DNA of 64,000 nt from JAFGRR01 sp964563855 (GTDB lineage Bacteria; Planctomycetota; Phycisphaerae; UBA1845; Fen-1342): assembly GCA_964563855.1 (NCBI GenBank), contig CAZLYU010000005.1, positions 1 through 64,000 on the forward strand, in the 5' to 3' direction. The notes below the pieces were generated by a model, which was not told where the DNA came from, ran no database searches, and saw only the letters and a list, made by a program, of their open reading frames with translations. Positions 17,666-25,830 of this stretch are shown piece by piece (position 1 is the stretch's first letter; each line of letters opens with the position of its first letter). Made by a program: the position numbers and the translations under genes.

Positions 17666-18529
17666 TTACTGCAAGAAGTCGCGTCCCTCGCGCAACAAGC
17701 CCCAGGCATAGAAGGGGCGGTTGCCGTACGGATCCCAATCTTTCGGCGCCTCGTTGGGGCCGGCGGGCGCTCCGTTTAGGTCGTAGAACTCTTCACGCGC
17801 CAGCGACTCGCCATGGCCATCAAGGAAACCGAAATTGTTCTTGCCGCGGTGACGGAGTTCGTACTGCGGCGCCCACTTCGCATCGGCGAGCGGAGCGGCA
17901 TAGGCGGGGGCGTAGATCTGATTGATGATGCCGCCGTTAATCGGCGGAAAGTCGGTGTTCGGAATCATCTCCGGCCGGAAATCGTTGAAGTAGTACTCAG
18001 TGTACACATCATCGATAACCGTGCCGGTCGCGACGTAGTCCCGGGGGTCGTACTGCGGCCACCAGTTCTCGGCGCGCGGGTCCGCCGTGCTGCGATAGAG
18101 TGGATCGGTGAAGTTCACGAAGTATTGATGACCGTCTTGCGCTCCACCGGTTCTCTCGGCTTCCAGTCCCGACCGTACCGAGTTGTCACCCTTTGCGGAC
18201 GGGCAGATGTAAAAATCGAGGTCATTGATGTACGGCCAGAAGCGAATCAGTTGGTCCCACTGCTTGCGGGCCGAGTCCTGTGGGCTATCCGGCGCTTGAA
18301 AGCGCATAAACGGCAAACGGTTCTGGTTTTCTTCCGCGTAGTACGTCAGCGTCTGCGCCAACCCACGAATCCGCGTCAGGCAGACCGTGGCCTTCGCCTG
18401 ATCACGAGCGGCCTGCAGCGAGGGCAGCAAAATCGATATGAGCAATGCAATGATGGCGACGACGACGAGCAGCTCGATGAGCGTAAAGCCCCGCACGCGC
18501 GTCCGTTCGGTGAGGCGGATGGCAGACAT
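17666..18529 (-). CDS. Prepilin-type protein with H-X9-DG motif (planctomycete pseudopilin family)
   Basis: The 287-residue product starts with a type IV prepilin signal (RGFTLIELLVVVAIIALLIS), cleaved and methylated at FTLIEL by a prepilin peptidase. The C-terminal half has HRGKNNFGFLDGH, the HX9DG-type signature of the large planctomycete family of such proteins. These are membrane-anchored pseudopilins of poorly known function. The ATG at 18529 has AGGAG nine bases upstream. The gene sits between two carbohydrate-related surface genes and probably forms an operon with the 15752-17575 gene, suggesting it helps expose or secrete those proteins. Confidence 0.82.
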   Translation of the reverse strand: MSAIRLTERTRVRGFTLIELLVVVAIIALLISILLPSLQAARDQAKATVCLTRIRGLAQTLTYYAEENQNRLPFMRFQAPDSPQDSARKQWDQLIRFWPYINDLDFYICPSAKGDNSVRSGLEAERTGGAQDGHQYFVNFTDPLYRSTADPRAENWWPQYDPRDYVATGTVIDDVYTEYYFNDFRPEMIPNTDFPPINGGIINQIYAPAYAAPLADAKWAPQYELRHRGKNNFGFLDGHGESLAREEFYDLNGAPAGPNEAPKDWDPYGNRPFYAWGLLREGRDFLQ

Positions 18530-18570
18530 TTCACACACTCCTGACGTGTTTCTGGCTCACACAGCTTTCA

Positions 18571-18585
18571 TCGCCAAAATGGCGA
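18571..18585. promoter_or_regulatory. Short inverted repeat in the prepilin gene leader
   Basis: TCGCCA / TGGCGA arms with a three-base spacer lie 42 bases upstream of the prepilin start. It could be an operator or an RNA stem; nothing more can be said. Confidence 0.3.
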
Positions 18586-18586
18586 C

Positions 18587-18628
18587 AAAAAACGCGGGGC
18601 GCTGGCCAGTTCGCCGTGCCGCCCCGCG
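18587..18628 (-). terminator. Intrinsic terminator of the PEP-CTERM gene
   Basis: CGCGGGGCG and CGCCCCGCG arms (18593-18601 and 18620-18628) form a 9-bp stem. On the minus strand it is followed at once by six T residues (18587-18592). It lies downstream of the PEP-CTERM gene at 18721 and before the prepilin gene, so these are likely separate transcripts. Confidence 0.8.
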
Positions 18629-18695
18629 TCGGGTCGTTACATTCAAGCACTCGCTAGCGACTGTTGTCCTTGCACGGCGATTCAACTCCAATCAC

Positions 18696-18720
18696 GTCGG
18701 CGAGCGCGTCGCGCGCCGAC
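18696..18720 (-). terminator. Additional hairpin just after the PEP-CTERM stop
   Basis: GTCGGCG and CGCCGAC arms flank an 11-base loop, directly next to the stop codon of the 18721 gene. There is no T-tract; it may act with the stronger terminator further downstream. Confidence 0.3.
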
Positions 18721-19482
18721 TTAGCGACGACGCCAGGCGGCGGCTGCCGCGAGGCTCAACAGCACAATGCTGGTCGGCTCGGGCACAAAGACCGCGTTCG
18801 TGAACGTGGCTTGCGCGAAGTCCGACGGGTTGCTCAGATCAGGCTGGAACTGACCAACGAAACGCAGGTCGGTGCCCGTGATAATGCCATTCTCGGTGTT
18901 TCCGAAGTCCAGCGGACCACTCGACACGTCGTTCAGGAAGTACTCCATCGTCGCCGCGTCGCCGTCGCCGGCGTCGTCATCGTCGTCGGGCGTGTACACC
19001 ATGCGCAACGTCACGGTCTCGCCCGGCGTGTAAGCGTCGCCACCGAACGTGTGGAACGGCAGCGCGCCGCCGAAGGCCGCGACTTCACCATCCGACGTGA
19101 GCTGGAAGAACTGCTCACCGATGAGGTTGGTGTCCATGCGCCAGCCGGCTTCTTTGCGGGGCGACACGGAGCCGACGAACAGGTTGACGTCGACGCTGAT
19201 ATCAAACGGGGTGTCGTTATCGAGCGTGTACACGGTCGCGCCGCCGTCAGCCGACATGATCGCGTCGTGGCGGTTCGCGAAACCCGAGCCGGAGTAGTTC
19301 TGCTCGGTGAACTGCACTTCGGCGGGGAAGTTGTTGGTGGTGTTGAGTGTGGTGTCTGGAAAGTCGTTGAAACGACGCTCTTCGATGATGGCCGAGTCGA
19401 TGCTGGTGACGTCGGCGAACGCGACGCTGCTGATGGCCGTGGCGAACACGGCTGTGGTTAGGGCGCGCATCGATTGTTTCAT
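18721..19482 (-). CDS. PEP-CTERM surface protein
   Basis: The 253-residue product has a signal peptide (MKQSMRALTTAVFATAISSVAFA) and ends with FVPEPTSIVLLSLAAAAAWRRR, the PEP-CTERM sorting signal: a PEP motif, a hydrophobic stretch and a basic tail. Such proteins are handled by an exosortase; no exosortase gene is in the window. The mature middle is mostly beta-strand, with DDDDDAG-like acidic loops, and may be a lectin-like fold. A GAGGAGG site precedes the start at 19482. The gene has a clear sigma-70-type promoter overlapped by a LacI-type operator, so it is probably induced by a sugar. It is divergent from the beta-glucosidase gene. Confidence 0.85.
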   Translation of the reverse strand: MKQSMRALTTAVFATAISSVAFADVTSIDSAIIEERRFNDFPDTTLNTTNNFPAEVQFTEQNYSGSGFANRHDAIMSADGGATVYTLDNDTPFDISVDVNLFVGSVSPRKEAGWRMDTNLIGEQFFQLTSDGEVAAFGGALPFHTFGGDAYTPGETVTLRMVYTPDDDDDAGDGDAATMEYFLNDVSSGPLDFGNTENGIITGTDLRFVGQFQPDLSNPSDFAQATFTNAVFVPEPTSIVLLSLAAAAAWRRR

Positions 19483-19568
19483 GGCTTCAAACCTCCTCGA
19501 GTTGACCAAATACGAGACATGTGTTCGGCTGCTCCGCAAGCTGCGGGGACTCTCAACCGCTGCTTGTG

Positions 19569-19597
19569 AGTATAATACGCCCGAAAGCCAACTGCAA
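19569..19597 (-). promoter_or_regulatory. Sigma-70-type promoter of the PEP-CTERM gene
   Basis: On the minus strand TTGCAG (19592-19597) and TATACT (19569-19574) are separated by 17 bases. The predicted start is near 19562, giving a leader of about 80 bases. The operator at 19593-19606 covers the -35 element. Confidence 0.65.
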
Positions 19598-19606
19598 GCG
19601 CTTTCA
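19593..19606. promoter_or_regulatory. LacI/GalR-type operator A
   Basis: TGCAAGCGCTTTCA is a 14-bp near-palindrome differing from perfect symmetry at one base pair, of the class bound by LacI/GalR-family regulators (cre/gal-type sites). It overlaps the -35 box of the divergent PEP-CTERM promoter, which fits repression by blocking polymerase. Its 28-base context matches operator B at 23 positions. Confidence 0.75.
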
Positions 19607-19884
19607 ACGCCCGCTAAAGTACGATTCACTGAGCGCGAAAGGATGCCCATCACACCGAATTCCGATAATCCGGACCCCGTGCGTCGGATTTGTGATGGCC
19701 GCCAAAAAACAACGCTCTCGCCAGTTCAACGGCGAATCGGGTTTTCCTCGGGCGCCCACGCACGACACGACACTCACATGACTCAAACGTCGCAAGAAGG
19801 GACTTGACAAGCGCGGCGACAGCGGCAAACACGCCGTCGTCCGATCGACTGCTGCAGTTCCATATTATGGCCTAAAAACTGGAT

Positions 19885-19898
19885 TGCAAGCGCTTTCA
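19885..19898. promoter_or_regulatory. LacI/GalR-type operator B
   Basis: Identical 14-bp core to operator A, in the same orientation, 292 bases further right and 71 bases before the beta-glucosidase start. TTGCAA (19884-19889) and TAACTT (19907-19912, with an upstream TGC) could form a weak promoter with 17-base spacing that this site would overlap. The paired sites may allow looping. Confidence 0.72.
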
Positions 19899-19968
19899 TC
19901 GACTGCTAACTTGACCAACAATTGGATCGCGTCGTACCGACCTCCCCCCAAACCCGGATCGAGCTAAC

Positions 19969-21294
19969 ATGCCGCGTGGTTTCCCAGCAGATTTCCGTTT
20001 CGGCGCCGCGACCAGCGCCTATCAGATCGAGGGCGCCCACGAAGCCGACGGAAAGGGCCGCAACTGGTGGGACGACTGGGCGGACGAACCAGGCCGGATC
20101 CAGCACGCCCCCACCGTGCACACCACGTGCGATCATTATCGGCTGTTCGCCGACGACGTCGCACGCATGCGCGATCTGAACCTCAACGCCTATCGCTTCA
20201 GCGTCAACTGGTCCCGCGTGCTGCCAAACGGACGCGGACAGATCAACCCCGCCGGCCTCGACTTTTACAGCCGCTTGGTCGACGAACTGCTCGCGGCCGA
20301 TGTGGCGCCGATGATCACGCTTTATCACTGGGATCTGCCCAGCGCGTTGCAGCGCGACGTGAACGGTTGGCTGAGCGATGAGATCGTCGATGTATTTGCA
20401 GATTACGCCGAATTTATGTTTCGCCGGCTCGGCGATCGCGTGTCCACCTGGATGACCTTCAACGAGCCGTGGGTCAGCGTCATCGCCGGCTACTTGGACG
20501 GCGTACACCCGCCCGGAGTCAAAGACCGACGCCTCTGCTACCAGGCCGCGCACCAGATTATCCGCAGTCACGGCGCCGCCGCCGAACGCTTCCGCAACGC
20601 CCTGCCCGACGCCGAGTTGGGCATCGCGATCAACACGACGTACGCCTATCCCGCCAGCAACCGCGCCGCCGACCGCGCCGCCGCGGAACGCGCGATGCTC
20701 GACTTCGCCGGCTGGTTCACCGATCCGGTCGTGTTCGGCGACTATCCGGCCGAGGTGCGAGCTGCGTACGGCGACCTGCTGCCGGCGTTGAGCGATGTCG
20801 ATCAGCGCCGCCTGAAGACATCAACCGACTACATCGGCGTGAACTACTACTTCAGCGACGTGGTCGCCCATGCTGACGACGACGGCCCGCTGCGCCTCAA
20901 GCGCGACAAGCCGGTCGATCGCATCGTGACGGTGACCGACTGGCCGGTTGTGCCTGAGGGCCTCAAAGACCTGCTGCTCTGGTTCCACGAGCGCTACGGC
21001 AAGCCGCTGGCCGTCACCGAAAACGGCGCCGCCTTCGACGATCAGCCCGACGAGAACGAGTTCGTGCAAGATGACGATCGCATCGCGTATCTTCGCGACC
21101 ATTTGGCGGCCTGTGCGGCGGCAATGGAGGCCGGCGTCGACCTCCGCGGCTACTATGCATGGTCGCTGCTCGACAACCTCGAGTGGAACTCCGGATTCTC
21201 GCGACGGTTCGGCCTGATGCGCACCAACTTCGAAACCCAGCAACGCACGATGAAGGCCAGCGGTCGCTGGTATGCCGACTTCATTCAGTCGTAG
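19969..21294 (+). CDS. GH1 family beta-glucosidase
   Basis: This 441-residue enzyme is of the length usual for GH1. It has FGAATSAYQIEGA at the N-terminus, the acid/base glutamate in TFNEP (E166), the nucleophile in VTENGA (E351) and the C-terminal WSLLDNLEWNSGFSRRFG segment that binds the glycone. There is no signal peptide, so it acts in the cytoplasm on imported beta-linked oligosaccharides such as cellobiose. The ribosome site before ATG 19969 is weak (GAG). It is the first gene of an apparent operon with a sugar-binding protein and two permeases, under operator B. Confidence 0.93.
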   Translation: MPRGFPADFRFGAATSAYQIEGAHEADGKGRNWWDDWADEPGRIQHAPTVHTTCDHYRLFADDVARMRDLNLNAYRFSVNWSRVLPNGRGQINPAGLDFYSRLVDELLAADVAPMITLYHWDLPSALQRDVNGWLSDEIVDVFADYAEFMFRRLGDRVSTWMTFNEPWVSVIAGYLDGVHPPGVKDRRLCYQAAHQIIRSHGAAAERFRNALPDAELGIAINTTYAYPASNRAADRAAAERAMLDFAGWFTDPVVFGDYPAEVRAAYGDLLPALSDVDQRRLKTSTDYIGVNYYFSDVVAHADDDGPLRLKRDKPVDRIVTVTDWPVVPEGLKDLLLWFHERYGKPLAVTENGAAFDDQPDENEFVQDDDRIAYLRDHLAACAAAMEAGVDLRGYYAWSLLDNLEWNSGFSRRFGLMRTNFETQQRTMKASGRWYADFIQS

Positions 21295-21318
21295 CACCAC
21301 CCGAAGGGACACGTCGTT

Positions 21319-22665
21319 ATGCGCCGCGGCGCGATAGACCTGCGAACGACGCTGCTCATCGTCGTTCTGGGTCTGCCGGCCATCGCGCTGCTGCTGTTCG
21401 GTCCGCGCGGCACGACCGATACGCCGCCAGATCGAACGGTGGTGCGCTATTGGGAGAAGTGGAGCGGCGTTGAAGCGCTGGCGATGCAGCAGATTGTCGA
21501 CGAGTTCAACGCCACGATCGGCGCCGAGCATGCGATCTACGTCGAGTACAACGCGATCTCGATGATCGACCAGCGCACGCTCATCGCCACCGCGGGCGGC
21601 GACCCGCCAGACATCGCTGGGCTGTACGACTACATCGTGCCGCAGTTCGCAGAGCGCGATGCGCTCTTGCCGCTGGATGAACTGTCACGCGAGTTTGGCG
21701 TGCAGCTCGATCAAATCAGCCCCGTCTGGCTCGACATCTGCCGCTACGACAACACGCTCTACACGCTGCCCGCCCCGCCCTACACCGTCGCGCTGTACTA
21801 CAACAAGACAATGTTTCGCGACGCAGGGCTCGACCCGAATCGACCGCCGCCAACCATCGCCGAGCTCGACGCCTACAACCGTGTGTTGTCATTGCGGGAT
21901 GAAACCGGGGCGCTCACGCAGGTCGGCTTTTCCCCTACGTTCCTCGGCTGGTGGCCATGGATCTGGCCGAAATACTTCGGCGCGGAGCTATGGGATGGGA
22001 TGCGCTTTGACGTCACCTCCGACGCCGCACTCGCCGGGCTGAACTGGCTGTCGACGCAGCGTTTGGAATACGGCGTCGCGGATCTGACGCGTTTCGAAGA
22101 TCGCTACGCGGGGCTCATCGAAGGTGTGCAAAACCCGTTTCTGTCGGGGCGGGTCGCGATGCTGCATCAGGGACCTTGGATCAGCAACTGGATTCGTAAG
22201 TACACACCGGATCTCGACTACGGGGTGGCGGCGTTCCCTTCGAGCGACGCCGACCGCACCCACGCGTTCGCCAGCACCGACGTCCTCGCGATCCCGCGCG
22301 GCGCGCGGCATCCGCGCGAGGCGATGCGCTTTCTCGCCTACGTCATGCGGCAAGACGTGATGGAGCGGCTCTGCGCCGCGCACTGCAAGCCGTCGCCGTT
22401 CAAGACGCCGCTGCCTGGCTTCTACAGAAATCATCCCAATCCGCACATCGAGGTGTTTCAGAAACTGTCGGCGGCGCCCGACGTGTTCATGTATCCCGAG
22501 ATGCCTACGTGGTCATTCGCGGCGGCCCAGATGCTGAACGCCGTCGTGGCGATCCAGCGCGGCGACGCGCCGGCCGAGCGCGCCGCGCAGGCCGAGGAAC
22601 GCGTCAACGAAAACGTCGCAAACTACCGCAAGATGCGCGCCCTGCGCGGTGACGAAGACGCATGA
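21319..22665 (+). CDS. Extracellular sugar-binding protein of an ABC transporter (family 1)
   Basis: The 448-residue protein has an N-terminal hydrophobic segment (TTLLIVVLGLPAIALLLFG) without a lipobox cysteine, so it is probably a membrane-anchored binding protein. The mature part has the family 1 layout: RYWEKWSG, YDYIVPQFAERDALLPLD, YYNKTMFRDAGLDPN and GPWISNW. It should present a sugar to the two permeases that follow directly. It starts 24 bases after the beta-glucosidase stop and overlaps the next gene by 17 bases. Substrate specificity cannot be read from the sequence; the neighbouring beta-glucosidase suggests a beta-glucoside. Confidence 0.9.
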   Translation: MRRGAIDLRTTLLIVVLGLPAIALLLFGPRGTTDTPPDRTVVRYWEKWSGVEALAMQQIVDEFNATIGAEHAIYVEYNAISMIDQRTLIATAGGDPPDIAGLYDYIVPQFAERDALLPLDELSREFGVQLDQISPVWLDICRYDNTLYTLPAPPYTVALYYNKTMFRDAGLDPNRPPPTIAELDAYNRVLSLRDETGALTQVGFSPTFLGWWPWIWPKYFGAELWDGMRFDVTSDAALAGLNWLSTQRLEYGVADLTRFEDRYAGLIEGVQNPFLSGRVAMLHQGPWISNWIRKYTPDLDYGVAAFPSSDADRTHAFASTDVLAIPRGARHPREAMRFLAYVMRQDVMERLCAAHCKPSPFKTPLPGFYRNHPNPHIEVFQKLSAAPDVFMYPEMPTWSFAAAQMLNAVVAIQRGDAPAERAAQAEERVNENVANYRKMRALRGDEDA

Positions 22666-23578
22666 GCACGCCAAACACACACCCAGCGGTCGGCGCATGG
22701 TAGGACGCGGCCCGGCCTGGCGCGAGGGACTGATCTGGACCGCGCCGTGGACGCTCGGCTTTCTGCTGTGGATCGCCGCGCCGATGGGCGCATCGCTCTA
22801 CATCAGTTTCACCGACTACCCCTTGCTGCAGCCCCCGGCGTTTGTCGGCGGGGCGAACTACGCCCGGCTGCTCGCTGACGATCTGTTTTGGAAAGCCATC
22901 ACCAACACCCTGCTGTACGCAGCGCTTGCCATTCCGCTCATGACCGTCATCTCCGTGTTCCTCGCGGTGCTGCTCAACCAGAAAGTCTATTTGCAGCCGA
23001 TTTTCCGCGCGTGCATCTTCGTCCCCAGCATCGTCCCCCTCGTGGCGGCGGCGGTGGTGTGGAGCAAGCTGCTGGGAGCTGAGGGAATCTTGAACAGCGG
23101 TTTGGCCCTCTTCGGCATTGACGGCGTGCCATGGCTCGCTGAGCCGATGTGGGCCATGCTCTCGGTTGTGTTCGTCACCGTGTGGGGCGTTGGCGGACCG
23201 GTGATGATCTACCTCGCCGGATTGCAGGAAATTCCTGAGCAGCTCTACGAAGCCGCGCGGCTCGATGGGGCGAACGCGCCACGGCAGTTCTGGTATGTCA
23301 CGCTCCCGGGGCTGAGCCCGGTGATTCTCTTCAACGTGGTCATCGCGATCATCACCGCATGGCAGGTGTTCGCGCTGCCGTTCGTGCTCTTTCGCGGCGT
23401 ACCCGGCCCCGACAACAGTGTGTACTTCTACACCTGGTACCTTTTCCATCAGGCGTTTCGTGACTTGAACATGGGCTACGCCAGCGCCATGGCCTGGATT
23501 CAGATGCTGATCATTCTTGCACTGACGGCGCTGACGTTCTGGATCAGCCGCCGGACGGTCTACTATGCCGCCGACTAG
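22649..23578 (+). CDS. ABC sugar transporter permease, MalF/UgpA type
   Basis: This 309-residue membrane protein has six likely membrane segments, beginning at LIWTAPWTLGFLLWIAAPMG. The EAA loop that docks on the ATPase is visible as EAARLDGANAPRQFWYVTLP. The start is taken as GTG 22649, overlapping the binding-protein gene; ATG 22697 is an alternative and neither has a strong ribosome site. It should pair with the next permease to form the channel. No gene for the ATPase (MsmK/MalK type) is nearby, so a shared ATPase elsewhere is expected. Confidence 0.9.
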   Translation: MTKTHEHAKHTPSGRRMVGRGPAWREGLIWTAPWTLGFLLWIAAPMGASLYISFTDYPLLQPPAFVGGANYARLLADDLFWKAITNTLLYAALAIPLMTVISVFLAVLLNQKVYLQPIFRACIFVPSIVPLVAAAVVWSKLLGAEGILNSGLALFGIDGVPWLAEPMWAMLSVVFVTVWGVGGPVMIYLAGLQEIPEQLYEAARLDGANAPRQFWYVTLPGLSPVILFNVVIAIITAWQVFALPFVLFRGVPGPDNSVYFYTWYLFHQAFRDLNMGYASAMAWIQMLIILALTALTFWISRRTVYYAAD

Positions 23579-24455
23579 CCACACCCAGCACCGACCCGCA
23601 CTTCGCCCGCAGCGTTGGCTCGCGCCGGCCGCGACTTACGCCATCCTAGGGGCGGTGTCGCTGCTGTTCCTCACGCCGCTGATCTGGATGGTGAGCGCCA
23701 GCCTCAAACCCGAAGCGGAATTTGCGCAAGACACGTTCCTGCCGCAAGACCCGCAACTCGACGCCTACCCGGCGCTCGTCAGCAAGCCGGACCAACCGGG
23801 TCAACCGCCGCCATTCGATTTTCCCCTCTACGCACGAAACACGCTGATCATCGCGGTCCTCAGCCTCGTGGGCATGTTGTTGTCGAGCGCGATCGCGGCT
23901 TATGGCTTCGCGCGTATTCAGTTCCGCGGACGCAACACCCTGTTCGCGATTTGCCTGGCGACCATGATGATTCCCTTTCCGGTGCTGATGGTGCCGGCCT
24001 ACATGATCTTCAAAGAGCTCGGCTGGATCGGCACGTTTCTACCACTCTGGGCGCCGGCGTGGTTTGGCGGCGCGTTTAACATCTTCTTGCTGCGACAGTT
24101 CTTCATGGGTATTCCGGTGGAGCTGGAAGAGAGCGCCATGCTCGACGGCGCGAGTCGCTGGACCTGCTTCTGGAAGATCATCGTTCCGCTCAGCACGCCA
24201 GCCCTGTCGGTCGTCGCGCTGTTTCACTTTCTATACGTATGGAACGACCTCATCGGCCCACTCATCTACCTCAACCATCGCGAGCAGTTCACGCTCGCGC
24301 TGGGGCTGCAGTTCCTTCAAAGCCGCGCCGGAGATACGCCCTGGAGCCAGATGATGGCCGCGTCGACCCTGATGGTCGCGCCGGTGCTGGTGCTCTTCTT
24401 TTTCGCGCAGAGCACGTTTATCCGCGGGATTTCAACGAGCGGTTTGAAGGGATAG
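23565..24455 (+). CDS. ABC sugar transporter permease, MalG/UgpE type
   Basis: The 296-residue protein has six likely membrane segments, from YAILGAVSLLFLTPLIWMV to LMVAPVLVLFFFAQSTFI, and the EAA loop ESAMLDGASRWTCFWKIIVP. It overlaps the preceding permease gene by 14 bases, which supports coupled translation and joint assembly. It completes the import unit of the beta-glucosidase operon. A GC-rich hairpin begins one base after its stop codon. Confidence 0.92.
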   Translation: MPPTSHTQHRPALRPQRWLAPAATYAILGAVSLLFLTPLIWMVSASLKPEAEFAQDTFLPQDPQLDAYPALVSKPDQPGQPPPFDFPLYARNTLIIAVLSLVGMLLSSAIAAYGFARIQFRGRNTLFAICLATMMIPFPVLMVPAYMIFKELGWIGTFLPLWAPAWFGGAFNIFLLRQFFMGIPVELEESAMLDGASRWTCFWKIIVPLSTPALSVVALFHFLYVWNDLIGPLIYLNHREQFTLALGLQFLQSRAGDTPWSQMMAASTLMVAPVLVLFFFAQSTFIRGISTSGLKG

Positions 24456-24474
24456 CCGCAGCTTCATGCTGCGG
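24456..24474 (+). terminator. Hairpin after the transport operon
   Basis: CCGCAGC and GCTGCGG arms with a five-base loop directly follow the stop of the last permease gene. No T-tract follows, so it is a candidate terminator or 3' stabilising stem. Confidence 0.45.
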
Positions 24475-24546
24475 CGCATCGCGATGTCTCGCAAGACGTT
24501 GCTCGGTCGCGACTCTCCGCCTGACTGAGAAACGCCAGACCACTCA

Positions 24547-24562
24547 ACGAAAGCGGTTTAGC
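24547..24562. promoter_or_regulatory. Weak LacI-type operator-like sequence
   Basis: CGAAAGCGGTTTAG matches the reverse complement of the operator A/B core at 9 of 14 positions. It lies 115 bases before the second PEP-CTERM gene. This is suggestive only. Confidence 0.25.
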
Positions 24563-24676
24563 GAACGATGATCAAACACTCATTTCACAGGGGGTTAACA
24601 CACCTCGGGTAGCGTCGAATTCGAGGAGAGGTCACATCGCGACCTAAGAACAACATTTCTTGAGGAGTTACGTGTC

Positions 24677-25534
24677 ATGAGAGCGATTACTGTTTTAATG
24701 ATCGTGCTGGCCACACCCGCTTTCGCTTCGAACTTCATCGCCCAGACCGACGCCGTCGCCTACGACGGAGATGTCAACGGCTTCACCTTCGGCAATCGCG
24801 ATGTCAGCATCGACTTCCAGCGCGGCGCCATCGGGGTGAACGGCCTCGGCCCGGCCAACATCTTCTTTACCGCCTGGTACTACAACCCCAACATGCCGAC
24901 CGATCCGACCACCGGCGAGTTCATCTACGACGGCAACGGCGGCAACCCCAACAACACCAACGTCGGCTTTGCGCAGCTCTTCGACGTCGACAACGTCACC
25001 GGCGCCAGCGCCGACGGCTTCTGGAGCCCCGACCTGCAGTCGTTCACGCTGCAGGCGAGCGGTGTGAATGCCAGCTACGACGATGCGGCGTCGCGTCTGT
25101 GGGATGCCGACGGCCCGAACTCGTTCCCGCAGGTCACCTACGGCACGTTCCTGAGCTGGGACCTCGACATCACCCTCGGCTTTGATCAGGCCGCCACTCC
25201 GGCCTTCAGCGGTTGGGAGCTCGAGAGCGTCGATCCGACGTCGGTCAGCGGCACGTTCACCGCGACCTTCCTCAACGAAGGCTACATCCCCGACTCGAGC
25301 GACCCGTCCGACCCCACCATCGGCACGCCGACCGGCGCCACCGGCCAAACCTTCACCGCCAGCTTCGGCTTCAACCTCAATAGCTGGTCGGTCGCGCAGT
25401 TCGGCGGCTCGAACCTCGGCGCTGACGACTACTTCCTCGACAGCTACTTCTACAGCGACACGATCATTCCCGAGCCCAGCACGGCGCTGCTGTGCCTGGG
25501 CGGCGCGCTGGCGCTCGTGATCCGTCGTCGGTAG
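24677..25534 (+). CDS. PEP-CTERM surface protein
   Basis: This 285-residue secreted protein has a short signal peptide (MRAITVLMIVLATPAFA) and the sorting signal IPEPSTALLCLGGALALVIRRR at the C-terminus. The middle is rich in Asn, Gly, Asp and aromatic residues and looks like a beta-sandwich. GAGGAG sits nine bases before the start. It follows the transport operon by 221 bases with its own leader, so it probably has its own promoter. Function is unknown beyond surface localisation through the exosortase pathway. Confidence 0.85.
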   Translation: MRAITVLMIVLATPAFASNFIAQTDAVAYDGDVNGFTFGNRDVSIDFQRGAIGVNGLGPANIFFTAWYYNPNMPTDPTTGEFIYDGNGGNPNNTNVGFAQLFDVDNVTGASADGFWSPDLQSFTLQASGVNASYDDAASRLWDADGPNSFPQVTYGTFLSWDLDITLGFDQAATPAFSGWELESVDPTSVSGTFTATFLNEGYIPDSSDPSDPTIGTPTGATGQTFTASFGFNLNSWSVAQFGGSNLGADDYFLDSYFYSDTIIPEPSTALLCLGGALALVIRRR

Positions 25535-25830
25535 ACCCGACAGCACAGCAGTCGCCCGGTTCTTCGAGTGCGGTCCGCCCGAGCCTGCCAGATTGCCGCG
25601 GAATGCCGACACCCGCAAGGAGGCACACTCCAAGCTGCTGATGCGAGCCGCCGCGTCGAGATAGCGACCGCAGGATTGGGTTAATATCTCACGCGCAGCG
25701 TCTGTGGACACACCACTCACTCGTTCTGTGAACGCGCTAGCATCGAATAGCGCGGCGTCCCGCAGGGATCGGTCCGCCAGTTCGCGGTCGCCGCTATGGA
25801 GAGCCGAGTGAAGCTTGCTCGAGCAAGACG
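25535..25830. other. Intergenic region, no gene seen
   Basis: I see no convincing coding potential on either strand. A long minus-strand frame that crosses it is Arg-rich and antisense to the PEP-CTERM gene. The only structure noted is the palindrome at its right end. Confidence 0.5.
25814..25827. promoter_or_regulatory. 14-bp perfect palindrome at a ribosome binding site
   Basis: CTTGCTCGAGCAAG ends four bases before ATG 25831, where the ribosome must bind. In RNA it would form a stem over the initiation region; in DNA it could be an operator. Confidence 0.4.
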
